Shown here: positions 43,179 to 56,347 of the stretch, piece after piece
Numbering within the stretch: position 1 is the stretch's first letter
How the letters are laid out: each line of letters begins with the position of its first letter
From: Klebsiella terrigena
GTDB taxonomy: Bacteria; Pseudomonadota; Gammaproteobacteria; Enterobacterales; Enterobacteriaceae
Direction of reading: 5' to 3'
Assembly: GCF_006539725.1 (NCBI RefSeq)
Contig: NZ_BJNO01000002.1
Location: 372,001 to 436,000 of the forward strand
Length of the DNA stretch: 64,000 bases
The notes under the pieces: generated by a model
What the model was told of the DNA's origin: nothing
What the model saw: the letters and a program-made list of their open reading frames with translations, nothing else
Database searches by the model: none
Made by a program: the position numbers and the translations under genes

Positions 43179-43194
43179 TGCACCATTCTGGCGC
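43179..43194. promoter_or_regulatory. Candidate NtrC enhancer site upstream of astC
   Basis: TGCACCATTCTGGCGC resembles the NtrC palindrome TGCACYA-N3-TGGTGCA, about 225 bases upstream of the sigma-54 promoter. A weaker CGCGCCAAAAAAGGGCG follows at 43199-43215. Confidence 0.5.
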
Positions 43195-43341
43195 GTCCCG
43201 CGCCAAAAAAGGGCGAATATCTACGATAAATTTCGTAGAGGATCACAAATACAGAATTATATCTTACTGATGAATAAAGTATCTGTTTTATTCACTGTTC
43301 ATCGGCCTTTATCGGATTGTTATTCACTATTTATGCATTTA

Positions 43342-43359
43342 ATGTGAATATTTCATTTT
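43342..43359. promoter_or_regulatory. Candidate ArgR box upstream of astC
   Basis: ATGTGAATATTTCATTTT fits the ArgR half-operator pattern WNTGAATWWWWATTCANW with minor mismatches. A second imperfect match (TTATTCACTATTTATGCA) lies directly upstream. ArgR is known to activate ast in enteric bacteria. Confidence 0.45.
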
Positions 43360-43414
43360 TGTAAGCTATTGATATTCCGCGATCTACCTCAGTTTATGCA
43401 TTTTTTCCTCTGGC

Positions 43415-43430
43415 TGGCACGATGCGTGCA
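43415..43430 (+). promoter_or_regulatory. Sigma-54 promoter of the ast operon
   Basis: TGGCAC-GATGC-GTGCA matches the -24/-12 consensus with one mismatch in the -12 element, 73 bases before astC. Confidence 0.8.
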
Positions 43431-43449
43431 ATCTACATTTACAGCGTAA

Positions 43450-45751
<2,302 letters not shown>

Positions 45752-45752
<1 letters not shown>

Positions 45753-47227
45753 TGAGTCTATGGATTAACGGCGACTGGCAAACCGGGCGCGGCCCGGCCC
45801 GCAGTAAAAGCAACCCGGTAAGCGCCGAGCCGCTGTGGCAGGGCAATGACGCCGACACCGGGCAGGTTGCGCAGGCGGTTGAGGCCGCCCGGCGCGCGTT
45901 TCCGGCGTGGGCCAAAGCGCCGCTTCGCGTGCGCCAGGCGATCGTCGAAAAGTTTGCCGCCCTGCTGGAGGCCAACAAAGCGCCGCTAACGGCCATCATT
46001 GCCGCCGAAACCGGCAAGCCGCGCTGGGAGGCGGCGACGGAAGTTGGCGCGATGATCAATAAAATTGCCATTTCGCTCAAGGCCTACCACAGCCGTACCG
46101 GCGAGGCGCAAACCGCCATGGGCGACGGGTCGGCGACGCTGCGCCATCGGCCGCACGGCGTGCTGGCAGTATTCGGTCCGTACAATTTCCCCGGCCATCT
46201 GCCAAACGGCCATATCGTACCGGCGCTGCTGGCGGGGAATACGGTGGTGTTTAAACCGAGCGAGCTGACGCCGCAGAGCGGCGAGGCGGTGGTGAAGCTG
46301 TGGGCCGAAGCGGGCCTGCCGCCGGGAGTGCTGAACCTGCTGCAGGGCGGGCGCGAAACCGGCGAGGCGCTGAGCGGCCAGCCCGATATTGACGGGCTGC
46401 TGTTCACCGGCAGTTCCGCTACCGGCTTTCAGCTGCATCGCCAGCTGGCCGGACAGCCGGAGAAGATCCTCGCGCTCGAAATGGGCGGCAACAATCCGCT
46501 GATCGTTGACGAGCCGCAGGATATTGATGCCGCCGTGCATTTGACCATCCAGTCGGCCTTTATTACCGCCGGGCAGCGCTGCACCTGCGCCCGCCGTCTG
46601 CTGGTGAAGCGCGGCGAGGCCGGAGATGCGTTCCTGGCGCGATTGGTGGCCGTTGCGCAGCGGCTCATTCCCGGCGCGTGGGACGCTGAGCCCCAGCCGT
46701 TCCTCGGCGGCTTAATCTCCCCGCAGGCGGCGCAGAAGGTCCATCAGGCCTGGCTGCAGCACGTCGCCAACGGCGGCAGAACGCTGCTGGAGCCGCGGCT
46801 GCTGGCGGCCGGAACCTCGCTGCTGACCCCGGGGATCGTCGAGCTGACCGATGTTGCCGGGGTGAAAGACGAAGAGGTCTTTGGCCCGCTGCTCTGCGTC
46901 TGGCGCTATGACGAATTTGAGCAGGCGATCGCGCTGGCCAACGCCACGCGTTTTGGGCTGTCGTGCGGGCTGATTTCTGCCGAGCGCGAGAAGTTTGACC
47001 AGCTGCTGCTGGAGGCGCGGGCCGGGATCGTGAACTGGAACAAACCGCTGACCGGCGCCGCCAGCACCGCACCCTTTGGCGGCATCGGCGCGTCCGGCAA
47101 CCATCGTCCCGGCGCCTGGTACGCGGCGGATTATTGCGCCTGGCCGATGGCAAGCCTGGAGTCTCCGGAGCTGACGCTGCCGGAAACCCTCAGCCCGGGC
47201 CTCGACTTCCAGCAAGGAACGGCATGA
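45752..47227 (+). CDS. astD: Succinylglutamic semialdehyde dehydrogenase AstD
   Basis: ATG 45752 overlaps the astA TGA by one base and gives 491 residues beginning [20 protein letters not shown]; a GTG one codon earlier is less likely. The NAD-dependent aldehyde dehydrogenase motifs are present: [36 protein letters not shown] with the general base and [11 protein letters not shown] with the catalytic cysteine. It oxidises N-succinylglutamate semialdehyde, step four of the pathway. Confidence 0.97.
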
Positions 47228-48552
47228 TGAACGCGTGGGAAGTGAATTTTGACGGGCTGCCTGGCCTGACGCACCACTACGCCGGGCTCTCATTTGGCAA
47301 CGAGGCCTCGACGAAGCATCGCTATCGGGTATCGAACCCGCAGCTGGCGGCGAAGCAGGGGCTAAAAAAAATGAAGGCGCTGGCGGACGCGGGCTATCAG
47401 CAGGCGGTGATCCCGCCGCAGGAGCGGCCAAACGTCGCGCTTTTGCGCCAGCTTGGTTTTACCGGCAGCGATGCGCAGGTGGTGGAGCGCGTCGCGCGGC
47501 AGGCGCCGGATCTGCTGTCCGCGGCCAGCTCCGCTTCTTCAATGTGGGTGGCCAACGCCGCGACGGTGTCGCCTTCTGCCGATTCGCTGGATGGCAGGGT
47601 GCATCTGACCGTCGCCAATCTGAACGACAAATTCCACCGCGCCAGCGAGGCGCCGACCACCGAGGCGCTGTTGCGCGCCATTTTGCCGGATGAGCGGCGG
47701 TTTGCCGTACATCCGGCGCTTCCGCAGGTGGCGCTGTTTGGCGATGAAGGCGCGGCGAACCATAACCGCCTCGGCGGCGAGTACGGCGCGCCCGGCCTGC
47801 AGCTGTTTGTCTATGGCCGCGAGCAGGGAGGCGACGGCCTGCCCACGCGCTATCCGGCGCGCCAGGCGCTGGAGGCCAGCCAGGCCGTCGCGCGGCTCAA
47901 TCAGGTTAACCCCCGGCAGATCGTCTTCGCCCGGCAGAACCCGGCGGTTATCGATAAAGGCGTTTTTCATAACGATGTCATTGCGGTGAGCAATCAGCAG
48001 GTGCTGTTTTGCCATGAAGAAGCGTTTGTCGATCAGCCGCAGCTGCTGCATCGGCTGGCCGGACAGGTGGCCGGATTTACGCCGGTGGTGGTGCCGACCA
48101 GCGCGGTGACGGTTGAAGAGGCGGTGGCGACCTACCTGTTTAACAGCCAGCTGCTGAGTAAACCCGGCGGCGCGATGCGGCTTATTTTGCCCCAGGAGGC
48201 GCAGGAGCACGCCGGCGTCTGGCGCTATCTGAACCGGCTGCTGGAGCAGGACAACCCCATCGATGAGCTGCAGGTCTACGATCTGCGCGAGAGCATGGCC
48301 AACGGCGGCGGCCCGGCCTGCCTGCGTCTGCGGGTGGTGCTAACGGAAGAGGAGCTGCGGGCGGTCAACCCGGCGGTGCTGATGAACGATCGCCTGTTCA
48401 TCGCCCTTAACGATTGGGTCGAGCGCTACTACCGCGATCGTCTGACGCAGGCGGATCTGGCTGACCCGCAGCTGCTGAGCGAAGGACGCGAGGCCCTTGA
48501 CCGGCTGACGCAGATTATGCAGCTCGGTTCCGTTTACCCGTTCCAGCAATAG
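47227..48552 (+). CDS. astB: N-succinylarginine dihydrolase AstB
   Basis: ATG 47227, seven bases after AAGGAA, gives 441 residues starting [23 protein letters not shown] 47224 is an alternative and the earlier frame to 47134 lies inside astD. The segments [43 protein letters not shown] and [18 protein letters not shown] include the guanidine-modifying Cys/His/Glu/Asp residues. It converts succinylarginine to succinylornithine with release of two ammonia and CO2. Confidence 0.97.
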   Translation: MNAWEVNFDGLPGLTHHYAGLSFGNEASTKHRYRVSNPQLAAKQGLKKMKALADAGYQQAVIPPQERPNVALLRQLGFTGSDAQVVERVARQAPDLLSAASSASSMWVANAATVSPSADSLDGRVHLTVANLNDKFHRASEAPTTEALLRAILPDERRFAVHPALPQVALFGDEGAANHNRLGGEYGAPGLQLFVYGREQGGDGLPTRYPARQALEASQAVARLNQVNPRQIVFARQNPAVIDKGVFHNDVIAVSNQQVLFCHEEAFVDQPQLLHRLAGQVAGFTPVVVPTSAVTVEEAVATYLFNSQLLSKPGGAMRLILPQEAQEHAGVWRYLNRLLEQDNPIDELQVYDLRESMANGGGPACLRLRVVLTEEELRAVNPAVLMNDRLFIALNDWVERYYRDRLTQADLADPQLLSEGREALDRLTQIMQLGSVYPFQQ

Positions 48553-48562
48553 AGGTGGCGCA

Positions 48563-49528
48563 GTGGACGACTTTCTGGCATTAACCCTCGCGGGGCGTTT
48601 GCCCCATCATTTTCACGGTGAAACGGCGCACTTCCGCTGGCACTGGCTGGACCACGGCGTGCTTCAGCTCACGCCGCATGCGCGCTGCGAGCGGGCGCTG
48701 GTGCTCTCTTCCGGACTTCACGGTAATGAAACCGCGCCGGTAGAGATGACCGACATCCTGCTGCGGCAGCTGTTCAGCGGCGAGCTGCCGCTGCGCTGGC
48801 GGCTGCTGGTGGTGTTGGGTAATCCTCCGGCGCTGCGGGCCGACAGGCGCTATCTCGATAGCGACATCAACCGCATGTTTAGCGGACGCTGGCAGAGCTT
48901 CCCCGCCAGCGATGAAACGAGGCGGGCGCGGCGGCTGGAAACGGTGCTGACGCGGTTTTATGCCGACGCCAGCGGCGCGCGCTGGCATCTCGATCTGCAT
49001 ACCGCCATCCGCGGATCGCATCACGTTCGTTTTGGGGTGCTTCCGGCGCGACCGGCGCCGTGGGATGACGCCTTCCTTAGCTGGCTGGGCGCAGCGGGGC
49101 TGGAGGCGCTGGTCTTTCATCAGCAGCCGGCGGGCACGTTTACCCACTTCAGCAGCGACCGCTTTACGGCGCTCGCCTGTACCCTTGAGCTGGGCAAGGC
49201 GCTGCCGTTTGGCACGAACGATCTGACGCAGTTTGCCGTGACCCAGCGCGCGCTGATGCGTTTACTGGTCGGCGACCTGGCGGTAGAAGAGGGGCACGAA
49301 GCGCTGCGCTATCGGGTGGTACAGCAGATCACCCGCGCCAGCGAATGTTTTCAGCTGCATATGTCGGCGCAGACGCTTAACTTTACGCCGTTTAGCGCCG
49401 GGACGCTGCTGGCGGAGGACGGTGAGACTCGCTACGTGGTGGAAAAGGCCGAGGAGTACGTGCTGTTCCCGAACCCTTCGGTCGCGCTGGGCCTGCGCGC
49501 CGGGCTGATGCTGGAGCGGCTGCCCTGA
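48563..49528 (+). CDS. astE: Succinylglutamate desuccinylase AstE
   Basis: The 321-residue protein starts at GTG 48563, ten bases after astB, with GAGG upstream. It belongs to the aspartoacylase/AstE zinc hydrolase family: [14 protein letters not shown] carries the first His/Glu, and [14 protein letters not shown] the second histidine. It frees glutamate and succinate, the last step. Protein and order are as in E. coli astCADBE. Confidence 0.96.
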   Translation: MDDFLALTLAGRLPHHFHGETAHFRWHWLDHGVLQLTPHARCERALVLSSGLHGNETAPVEMTDILLRQLFSGELPLRWRLLVVLGNPPALRADRRYLDSDINRMFSGRWQSFPASDETRRARRLETVLTRFYADASGARWHLDLHTAIRGSHHVRFGVLPARPAPWDDAFLSWLGAAGLEALVFHQQPAGTFTHFSSDRFTALACTLELGKALPFGTNDLTQFAVTQRALMRLLVGDLAVEEGHEALRYRVVQQITRASECFQLHMSAQTLNFTPFSAGTLLAEDGETRYVVEKAEEYVLFPNPSVALGLRAGLMLERLP

Positions 49529-49884
49529 ACATAAATACGCCCGCTGCCTGACCGCGGCGGCGTAAATTCTCACCGTCGGTCGTCTTGTATAATCTTATTT
49601 TTTCGTGCTCTGACGTTTGATTACAGATTATTCCTGGCTAACCGCTTTGTTTTTAATCTCTGCTGCTTTATAATCTCCACGATTTCTTTATAAAACAGCT
49701 TCTTAATTATTTTTCGTTGCAATTATCTCCTCATTTTCCTTATTTTCTCCACAATTGGTGAGAAAATGTTTTTTACACTTTCATTGTTTTACGCTTGCTC
49801 TGACTAATTGACGATAAACGTCGTAAAGTTTATCTCGTCAACACGGCATCAGGCCGTAAGAATAACTTAAAGTAAGGACTGAAT
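49529..49884 (+). promoter_or_regulatory. 356-base spy upstream region
   Basis: The spacer is AT-rich from 49600 to 49860. It holds a close BaeR box (49742-49759). Two CpxR-like half-sites lie in ATAAACGTCGTAAA (49814-49827), with a start-to-start spacing of nine bases instead of ten. No gene is seen. The E. coli ves gene is absent from the spy-cho region. Confidence 0.6.
49742..49759 (+). promoter_or_regulatory. BaeR-binding box of spy
   Basis: ATTTTCTCCACAATTGGT matches the BaeR consensus TTTTTCTCCATDATTGGC at nearly all positions, 126 bases upstream of the spy ATG. Confidence 0.75.
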
Positions 49885-50367
49885 ATGAAGAAGATTACTG
49901 CTCTGTTTGTTGCCTCTACTCTGGCCCTGGGTGCCGCTAACCTTGCTCACGCTGCGGACACCACCGCGGCCCCGACCGACAGCAAACCTATGATGCACCA
50001 TAAAGGTATGCCTGGCGGCCAGCACGATATGATGTTTAAAGGTCTGAACCTAACCGATGCGCAGAAACAGCAGATCCGCGACATCATGAAGAGCCAGCGC
50101 GAAAATATGAAACGTCCGTCTCTCGACGAGCGCCGCGCGATGCATGCGCTGATTGCCAGCGATACCTTCGATAAGGCGAAAGCGGAAGCGCAAATCGACA
50201 AGATGGAAGCGCAGCATAAAGATATGGCGCTCTCTCGTATCGAAACCCAGAACAAGATTTACAACATTCTGACGCCGGAACAGAAAAAACAGTTCAATGC
50301 TAATTTTGAGAAGCATCTGACAGATCGTAAAGCGCCGGAAGGTAAAATGCCTCCATCTGCTGAGTAA
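49885..50367 (+). CDS. spy: Spy, periplasmic ATP-independent chaperone
   Basis: The 160-residue precursor has a signal peptide ending AHA (about 23). The mature protein is all helical and carries two LTxxQ motifs, LTDAQKQQIRDIM and LTPEQKKQFN. Spy forms a cradle-shaped dimer that binds unfolded proteins when the envelope is stressed. It belongs to the CpxP family and is induced by the BaeSR and CpxAR systems. The BaeR box upstream supports that. Confidence 0.96.
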   Translation: MKKITALFVASTLALGAANLAHAADTTAAPTDSKPMMHHKGMPGGQHDMMFKGLNLTDAQKQQIRDIMKSQRENMKRPSLDERRAMHALIASDTFDKAKAEAQIDKMEAQHKDMALSRIETQNKIYNILTPEQKKQFNANFEKHLTDRKAPEGKMPPSAE

Positions 50368-50386
50368 TTCAGCCCGCGGAATGAAG

Positions 50387-50443
50387 ACCGCCGGTTCTGC
50401 CCAACATACGCCGTCAGGCTTTGGGCAGGACCGGCGGTTTTTT
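50387..50443. terminator. Long bidirectional hairpin between spy and cho
   Basis: ACCGCCGGTTCTGCCCAA and TTGGGCAGGACCGGCGGT form an 18-base stem with one G-U pair followed by TTTTTT. It separates convergent genes. Confidence 0.88.
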
Positions 50444-50449
50444 CGTTTG

Positions 50450-51322
50450 TTAGAGCCCTGGCTGGAGAGGGTGGAGCGTAAAATCGCCGCGCAGCAGCGG
50501 CTTGCAGAGAATTTTGTAGCCGTCATGATCGAAGCCCGCCGGCAGCTGCGTCAGCGTTTGCGCCTGCGCTAGCGTCTCGACCGCCCCCAACCACAGCCAG
50601 TTATGAATCACATGATAGCGGGTCATATCGGGCCCTTTCTCTTCCAGCGCGACCGGGCCCGGCCAGGGCCAGCACACCAGCCGCATCTGCGCCATACTGG
50701 CGTGCAGCCGCGTGTTGTGGGCTTCAACGCTCTCTTTACCGCAGCAGGCGCCGGCACAGCGCCCCAGCGCGGAACGAAAGCAGGCCCGGCCGCGGCTGAG
50801 CGGTTCCAACCCCAATAGCCCGTAGCACAGCCGGTGTTCATCGGCGAGGCTGGTCAGCGCCTGCAGGGCCGCGCGGCGGTTGGCGAACAGGCCGTAAAGA
50901 TGCTCCTGGCGGGAAAAGTCCAGCTCACGGGCATACGCCACCTGCGGGCGGGCGTCGCTCAGCAGCAGCGAGCAGAGCTGTTTCGTGCGCCGTAGCCGCT
51001 TGTTGAACAGCGGCTGCTGCTGCTTAATCAGCTGCGCTTCGAGCAGCAGCGCGCCGAGTTCGCCCGCGGTACGATGCCAGCTAATGCGCCGAGCCTGGCG
51101 CAGCATGGCGGCTTCGTCCGGGGTGCGCAGATGCGACAGCACCCGGCTGCGAATGTTGACGCTTTTACCGATATAGAGCGGCAGGGTGTCGCTTTCGCCG
51201 TGAAACAGATAGACGCCCGGCAGGCTGGGCAAAGACGCCAGCCAGGGACGCAGATGTTCGGGATATGCATAAATTGCCGCCGCTTCAAACTCCAGACGCG
51301 GGGCGGATTGCCTTCTGACCAC
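50450..51322 (-). CDS. cho: Cho, UvrC-like excinuclease
   Basis: The 290-residue protein resembles the N-terminal half of UvrC. It has the GIY-YIG nuclease motif GVYLFHGESDTLPLYIGKSV and a cysteine cluster region ACFRSALGRCAGACCGKE. It makes the 3' incision at damage sites that UvrC cannot cut, within UvrAB-dependent repair. A full LexA box in front of it indicates SOS control. E. coli Cho has 295 residues. Confidence 0.96.
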   Translation of the reverse strand: MVRRQSAPRLEFEAAAIYAYPEHLRPWLASLPSLPGVYLFHGESDTLPLYIGKSVNIRSRVLSHLRTPDEAAMLRQARRISWHRTAGELGALLLEAQLIKQQQPLFNKRLRRTKQLCSLLLSDARPQVAYARELDFSRQEHLYGLFANRRAALQALTSLADEHRLCYGLLGLEPLSRGRACFRSALGRCAGACCGKESVEAHNTRLHASMAQMRLVCWPWPGPVALEEKGPDMTRYHVIHNWLWLGAVETLAQAQTLTQLPAGFDHDGYKILCKPLLRGDFTLHPLQPGL

Positions 51323-51334
51323 AATGGCTCCTGA

Positions 51335-51354
51335 TGCTGTTTATTTAACCAGTA
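51335..51354 (-). promoter_or_regulatory. LexA (SOS) box of cho
   Basis: On the minus strand TACTGGTTAAATAAACAGCA carries the CTG-N10-CAG core, 13 bases before the cho start. Confidence 0.85.
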
Positions 51355-51423
51355 TAGCAGCCAGGGGAGAGGGCGAAAAGGACAAAAAATAACCCCGGCC
51401 GGCGCCGGGGCGATGGGGCAGGA

Positions 51424-52248
51424 CTATCTCTTCCAGAAGTCGTCGAAGACGGTAATCGGCGTCCGACGCTTGTGTTCCGTTTTCAGGTACCAGCCTTCGA
51501 TAATTTTGGCCGTCTTCTCGTCGAGGGTTTTGCCTTCCAGATAGTCGTCAATATTATCGTAGGTGACGCCCAGCGCGGCTTCATCCGGCAGGGACGGGCG
51601 ATCGTCTTCCAGATCGGCGGTCGGCAGCTTCTTGTACAGATGCTCCGGGCAGCCCAGGCGCGCCAGCAGCTGTTTACCCTGACGCTTGTTGAGGCGGAAA
51701 ATCGGGTTGATATCGGTGCCGCCGTCGCCGTATTTGGTAAAGAATCCGGTGATTGCTTCCGCCGCATGGTCGGTGCCGACCACCACGCCGTGAGTCATGC
51801 CGGCGATGCTGTACTGCGCCTTCATGCGCTCGCGCGCTTTTTCATTGCCGCGAACAAAGTCGCTGAGCTCAATCCCGGCTTCCCGCAGCGCCTGCTCGCT
51901 GGCCAGCACCGCGCCCTTAATATTGACCGTCAGCACGCGATCCGGCTGGATGAAGGCGATGGCATCCTGGCAATCCTGCTCATCCGCCTGCACGCCGTAA
52001 GGCAGGCGCACGGCGATAAACTGGCGGCTATCGTCACCCTCTGCCCGCAGCTCATTAATAGCCTGCTGGCACAGTTTACCGGTCAGGGTTGAATCCTGGC
52101 CGCCGCTGATGCCCAGAACCAGCGCCTTAATAAAGGGATAGGTCTGCAAATAGGACTTCAAAAAATCTACGCTGCGGCGGATCTCACCGTCTGTATCGAT
52201 CTGGGGACTGGCACCCAGCGCCTGAATAATTTCTTGTTGTAGCGTCAT
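51424..52248 (-). CDS. nadE: Ammonia-dependent NAD synthetase
   Basis: Start at 52248 ([20 protein letters not shown]) gives 274 residues; the frame to 52287 adds 13. The PP-loop ATP-pyrophosphatase motif is SGGQDS (48-53). [20 protein letters not shown] and [20 protein letters not shown] complete the active site. There is no glutaminase domain, so ammonia is the nitrogen donor. It performs the last step of NAD synthesis. Confidence 0.97.
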   Translation of the reverse strand: MTLQQEIIQALGASPQIDTDGEIRRSVDFLKSYLQTYPFIKALVLGISGGQDSTLTGKLCQQAINELRAEGDDSRQFIAVRLPYGVQADEQDCQDAIAFIQPDRVLTVNIKGAVLASEQALREAGIELSDFVRGNEKARERMKAQYSIAGMTHGVVVGTDHAAEAITGFFTKYGDGGTDINPIFRLNKRQGKQLLARLGCPEHLYKKLPTADLEDDRPSLPDEAALGVTYDNIDDYLEGKTLDEKTAKIIEGWYLKTEHKRRTPITVFDDFWKR

Positions 52249-52525
52249 CGCGCCCTCCGGAAAGTGAATCTGTTTGGCAACCAGCATGGCTTAAAGCTAC
52301 CTCTTTGCCGTTGAAACGACAAGGATCGTCGTTTTGAGTGCTGCAAAAGAAGGCAATCAATGACATACGATTTTTTTATGGTACGCGCGGCGGCCGGCTG
52401 ACGGCACGCTGCGGCGGGCTAATCCGGCATATCGCACTGAAATTTCGCTTAAATCGACCTTCGGCTTGAAAAATAACGATATTTATTCCAGGCTTATTCA
52501 CACGCCAAATAAAAGAGGACGGAAT

Positions 52526-52864
52526 ATGAATAAGAATTTAGCAGGACTTATGGGCGCAGCGGCAGTACTGACCATGCTGGCTGGTTGTACAGCCTACGAT
52601 CGTACTGCAGACCAGTTCACACAGCCGGTTGTTAAAGATGTCAAAAAAGGGATGTCGCGCTCCCAGGTACTGCAGGTGGCGGGCAAACCGTCATCTGAGG
52701 TGACGATGATCCACGCCCGCGGCACCTGCCAGACCTACATCCTGGGTCAACGGGATGGTAAAATGGAAACCTATTTTGTGGCGCTTGACGAGACCGGTCA
52801 CGTCATGAACTCCGGCTACCAGACCTGCTCGGAGTACGATACGGACCCGCGCAACAGCAAGTAG
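52526..52864 (+). CDS. osmE: OsmE, osmotically inducible lipoprotein
   Basis: ATG 52526 after AGAGGACGG gives 112 residues. The signal peptide ends in a lipobox LTMLAGC, so the mature protein is lipidated at that cysteine. The rest is a BamE/SmpA-like domain with [20 protein letters not shown] and a C-terminal pair of cysteines (GTCQTY, YQTCSEY). It is induced by osmotic upshift and stationary phase through sigma-S. Its role is unclear. Confidence 0.95.
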   Translation: MNKNLAGLMGAAAVLTMLAGCTAYDRTADQFTQPVVKDVKKGMSRSQVLQVAGKPSSEVTMIHARGTCQTYILGQRDGKMETYFVALDETGHVMNSGYQTCSEYDTDPRNSK

Positions 52865-52888
52865 TACGTGATACTGAGCTCTACGAAT

Positions 52889-52914
52889 GCCCGACCCCTG
52901 GTCGGGCTTTTTTA
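52889..52914 (+). terminator. Intrinsic terminator after osmE
   Basis: GCCCGAC, CCCTG, GTCGGGC followed by TTTTTTAT. Confidence 0.88.
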
Positions 52915-52927
52915 TGCGTGCTGATGC

Positions 52928-52952
52928 TTATTTAATTGCGCGAATTATTTGA
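52928..52952. promoter_or_regulatory. Candidate NagC box in chb promoter
   Basis: TTATTTAATTGCGCGAATTATTTGA is a near-palindrome around GCGCG with AT flanks, like NagC operators that repress chb in E. coli. Confidence 0.5.
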
Positions 52953-52958
52953 GGGAAA

Positions 52959-52974
52959 TGTGAAGGTAGTCAAA
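52959..52974. promoter_or_regulatory. CRP site in chb promoter
   Basis: TGTGAAGGTAGTCAAA fits TGTGA-N6-TCACA with one mismatch. Catabolite activation of chb is known in E. coli. Confidence 0.65.
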
Positions 52975-53147
52975 ACGCGAGGTCAATGAGAGACAATTTT
53001 GTTTAACCAGGAATTATCCAGGTGCCAGGGGATGCCGTATACTCAATGCATAAACAATATCAATTGAACAGTGTCAGGCCTTACCCGGTTCTTCGGCATA
53101 ATATTCTGCCAGGAGGCCGCCAGGTTCTACAAATTGAGGAAGCGTTC

Positions 53148-53468
53148 ATGGAAAAGAAACATATCTATTTGTTCTGCTCGGCTGGAATGTCCACTTCGCT
53201 GCTGGTATCCAAAATGCGTGCCCAAGCTGAAAAATATGAGGTGCCGGTCATTATTGAAGCATTTCCTGAGACCCTCGCCGGGGAAAAGGGGCCGGAAGCC
53301 GACGTGATTTTATTAGGCCCACAGATTGCATATATGCTTCCCGAGATTCAGCGGCTGCTGTCCAATAAGCCGGTGGAAGTGATCGACTCTGCGCTGTACG
53401 GCAAGGTTGATGGTTTAGGTGTTCTGAAAGCGGCCGTTGCGGCCATTAAGAAAGCTGCTGCACAATAA
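53148..53468 (+). CDS. chbB: ChbB, chitobiose PTS IIB component
   Basis: ATG 53148, seven bases after GAGGAA, gives 106 residues, the E. coli length; the longer frame to 53022 is upstream leader. The phosphorylated cysteine is Cys10 in [13 protein letters not shown]. It takes phosphate from ChbA and gives it to sugar bound by ChbC. First gene of the chb operon (chbBCARFG). Confidence 0.97.
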   Translation: MEKKHIYLFCSAGMSTSLLVSKMRAQAEKYEVPVIIEAFPETLAGEKGPEADVILLGPQIAYMLPEIQRLLSNKPVEVIDSALYGKVDGLGVLKAAVAAIKKAAAQ

Positions 53469-53634
53469 TTTAATTTTAAAACTCACTTTTCGGGTAACGG
53501 GTAAAGTCAATTTCGCTTTCATGAAATATGTACACTGCCGGCTAACCGAATATTAAAGAGTTTATTTCCCGTCAAAGAGTAATTTCATCATTATGCCGTA
53601 ATTGCACGGTTACGGCTTTTAAAGGGTATTGACT

Positions 53635-54993
53635 ATGAGTAAAGTGATTGACTCGCTTGAAAAGGTACTCCTTCCTTTTGCTGTTAAAATAGGAAAGCAA
53701 CCGCATATTAATGCGATTAAAAACGGCTTTATTAAATTAATGCCGCTGACCCTCGCCGGGGCCATGTTCGTATTAATTAACAACGTATTTCTTAGCTTTG
53801 GTGAAGGCTCGTTCTTCTATTCAATGGGGATCCGCCTGGATGCCTCAACCATTGAAACCTTAAACAGCTTTAAGGCTATCGGCGGTAACGTTTATAACGG
53901 TACGCTCGGCATTATGTCGCTGATGGCGCCGTTCTTCATCGGCGCGGCGCTGGCGGAAGAGCGCAAGGTCGACCCGATGGCCGCCGGGCTGTTAGCCGTC
54001 GCGGCATTTATGACCGTCACCCCCTATAGCGTCGGCGACGCCTACGCCGTGGGCGCCAACTGGCTGGGCGGGCAAAACATTATATCGGGGATGATTATTG
54101 GTCTGGTGGTGGCGGAGCTGTTCACCTTCGTTATTCGCCGCAACTGGGTCATTACCCTGCCGGAGAGCGTGCCGTCATCGGTATCGCGTTCCTTCTCGGC
54201 GCTGATCCCGGGCTTCCTGATCCTGTCGATCTTCGGCATCGTCTCCTGGCTGCTGGCCTCGTATGGCAGCAACTTCCACCAGATTATTATGGACTCCATC
54301 TCCACGCCGCTGGCGGCGATGGGTAGCGTTGTCGGCTGGGCGTACGTTATTTTCAACTCCCTGCTGTGGTTCTTTGGCGTACACGGTTCGCTGGCGCTGA
54401 CCGCGCTGGATAACGGCATCATGACCCCATGGGCGTTGGAAAACATCGCGCTGTATAACCAGTATGGCTCCGTTGAAGCGGCCATTGAGGCGGGCAAACA
54501 GTTCCACTTCTGGGCCAAGCCGATGCTCGACTCCTACATCCTGCTGGGCGGTTCCGGTGCGACTCTGGGTCTGATTATCGCCATCTTTATCGGCTCACGC
54601 CGCGCTGACCATCGTCAGGTTGCTAAGCTGGCGCTGCCGTCAGGCATCTTCCAGATTAACGAACCGATCCTGTTCGGCCTGCCGATTATCATGAACCCGG
54701 TGATGTTTATCCCGTTCGTGCTGGTGCAGCCGATTCTGGCAGCCATCACCCTGGCGGCCTACAGCATGGGGATTATTCCACCGGTGACCAACCTGGCTCC
54801 GTGGACCATGCCGACCGGCCTCGGCGCCTTCTTTAACAGTAACGGCAGCGTCGCTGCTCTGCTGGTGGCGCTGTTCAACCTGGGTATCTCGACCCTGGTC
54901 TACCTGCCGTTTGTCGCGATTTCTAATAAAGCGCAAAGCACCATCGAGCAGGAAGAGAGTGAAGAAGATATCGCTAACGCACTGAAATTCTGA
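53635..54993 (+). CDS. chbC: ChbC, chitobiose PTS IIC permease
   Basis: ATG 53635 gives 452 residues (E. coli length); a TTG at 53629 is an alternative. About ten helices are present with the IIC active region [20 protein letters not shown] and [20 protein letters not shown]. It imports chitobiose and phosphorylates it, and also cellobiose-type disaccharides in mutants. It follows chbB after 166 bases. Confidence 0.97.
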   Translation: MSKVIDSLEKVLLPFAVKIGKQPHINAIKNGFIKLMPLTLAGAMFVLINNVFLSFGEGSFFYSMGIRLDASTIETLNSFKAIGGNVYNGTLGIMSLMAPFFIGAALAEERKVDPMAAGLLAVAAFMTVTPYSVGDAYAVGANWLGGQNIISGMIIGLVVAELFTFVIRRNWVITLPESVPSSVSRSFSALIPGFLILSIFGIVSWLLASYGSNFHQIIMDSISTPLAAMGSVVGWAYVIFNSLLWFFGVHGSLALTALDNGIMTPWALENIALYNQYGSVEAAIEAGKQFHFWAKPMLDSYILLGGSGATLGLIIAIFIGSRRADHRQVAKLALPSGIFQINEPILFGLPIIMNPVMFIPFVLVQPILAAITLAAYSMGIIPPVTNLAPWTMPTGLGAFFNSNGSVAALLVALFNLGISTLVYLPFVAISNKAQSTIEQEESEEDIANALKF

Positions 54994-55045
54994 TGTCGAG
55001 CGGTACGGGAGGCTTCCCGTACCGCCTGAGAAATGAGGGAATATT

Positions 55046-55393
55046 ATGTTTGATCTGGACCATATTGAAGCAACAGAGATGCCTGAGAATGACCTCGAAG
55101 AGGTGGTGATGGGGCTGATTATCAACTCCGGACAGGCACGCAGCCTGGCCTATGCCGCGCTGAAGCAGGCGAAACAGGGCGACTTCGCCGCCGCGAAAGC
55201 GATGATGGAGCAGTCGCGGATGGCGCTGAGCGAAGCCCACCGCGTACAGACTCAGCTGATTGAGAGCGATGAGGGCGAAGGAAAAATGAAGGTCAGCCTG
55301 GTGCTGGTTCATGCGCAGGATCATCTGATGACCTCAATGCTGGCCCGCGAACTGGTTGCCGAATTGATTGAACTCCATGAGAAGGTACAATAG
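55046..55393 (+). CDS. chbA: ChbA, chitobiose PTS IIA component
   Basis: The 115-residue helical protein has the phosphorylated His89 in LVLVHAQDHLMTSM. It belongs to the lactose/cellobiose IIA family and forms a trimer. GAGGGAATATT lies before ATG 55046. Gap to chbR is 12 bases. Confidence 0.97.
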   Translation: MFDLDHIEATEMPENDLEEVVMGLIINSGQARSLAYAALKQAKQGDFAAAKAMMEQSRMALSEAHRVQTQLIESDEGEGKMKVSLVLVHAQDHLMTSMLARELVAELIELHEKVQ

Positions 55394-55405
55394 GCCATCT
55401 ACACG

Positions 55406-56245
55406 ATGAGGCAGCCAAAGATGATGACCACAGAAATTAGTACCGCCCGCGAACAGCAGCTCTTCAACGGCAATAATTTTCATGTGGTTATCTATAACAA
55501 GACCGAGAGCGTGAGCGGGCTTCACCAGCATGACTATTACGAATACACCATCGTTTTAACCGGGCGCTATTATCAGGAGATTAACGGCAAACGGGTGCTG
55601 CTGGAGCGCGGGGATTTTGTCTTCATCCCAATGGGGTCGCACCATCAAAGCTTTTACGAGTTTGGCGCGACGCGCATTCTTAACGTCGGCATCAGCCGCA
55701 GTTTCTTTGAGAAACACTATCTGCCGCTGCTGCCGTTTGGTCTGGTTGCTTCTCAGGTCTACGCGGTCAAAAGCACCTTTCTCAGCTACATCGAATCGGT
55801 GATTGCTTCGCTGAACTTTCGCGAAACTGAATTTGACGAATTTATTGAGCTGGTCTCGTTTTATACCATTAACCGTTTACGGCACTACCGCGAGGAGCCG
55901 GTGCAGGATGTTATTCCGCAGTGGCTAAAAAATACCGTCGAGGATATGCACGATAAACATAAATTTGGCGAAGGGGCGCTTGAACAGATGGTTGAGCTCT
56001 CCGGGAAAACTCAGGAATATTTAACCCGAGCGACCCAACGCTATTATGGTAAAACGCCGATGCAGATTATTAATGACATTCGCATCAACTTCGCTAAGAA
56101 ACAGCTGGAAATTACCAACTACTCGGTAACCGATATTGCTTACGAATCAGGATACAGCAGCCCCAGTTTGTTTATTAAAACATTCAAAAAGCTGACCTCA
56201 TTTACGCCAAGCAATTATCGTAAAAAGCTTACCATCCTTAATTAA
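55406..56245 (+). CDS. chbR: ChbR, AraC-family regulator of the chb operon
   Basis: The 279-residue protein starts [20 protein letters not shown]. An N-terminal cupin domain ([29 protein letters not shown]) binds the sugar ligand and two C-terminal helix-turn-helices (about 180-275, [20 protein letters not shown] and [20 protein letters not shown]) bind DNA. It represses chb without inducer and activates it with GlcN-GlcNAc-6P produced by ChbG. Its place inside the operon is normal. Confidence 0.97.
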   Translation: MRQPKMMTTEISTAREQQLFNGNNFHVVIYNKTESVSGLHQHDYYEYTIVLTGRYYQEINGKRVLLERGDFVFIPMGSHHQSFYEFGATRILNVGISRSFFEKHYLPLLPFGLVASQVYAVKSTFLSYIESVIASLNFRETEFDEFIELVSFYTINRLRHYREEPVQDVIPQWLKNTVEDMHDKHKFGEGALEQMVELSGKTQEYLTRATQRYYGKTPMQIINDIRINFAKKQLEITNYSVTDIAYESGYSSPSLFIKTFKKLTSFTPSNYRKKLTILN

Positions 56246-56347
56246 CCGGAGCGGAACCTTCCGCGCTGGAAAATATTCAAGTTAACTCTCCGTATTGATA
56301 CGGCGAGTGGGCTACGCGCAATTCGTGGCGCCACAAGGGAGAATATG

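Noticed and set aside
43058-43246. 63-residue extension of exonuclease III
   Set aside because: It runs through the ast regulatory region; [10 protein letters not shown] at 43057 is the conserved start.
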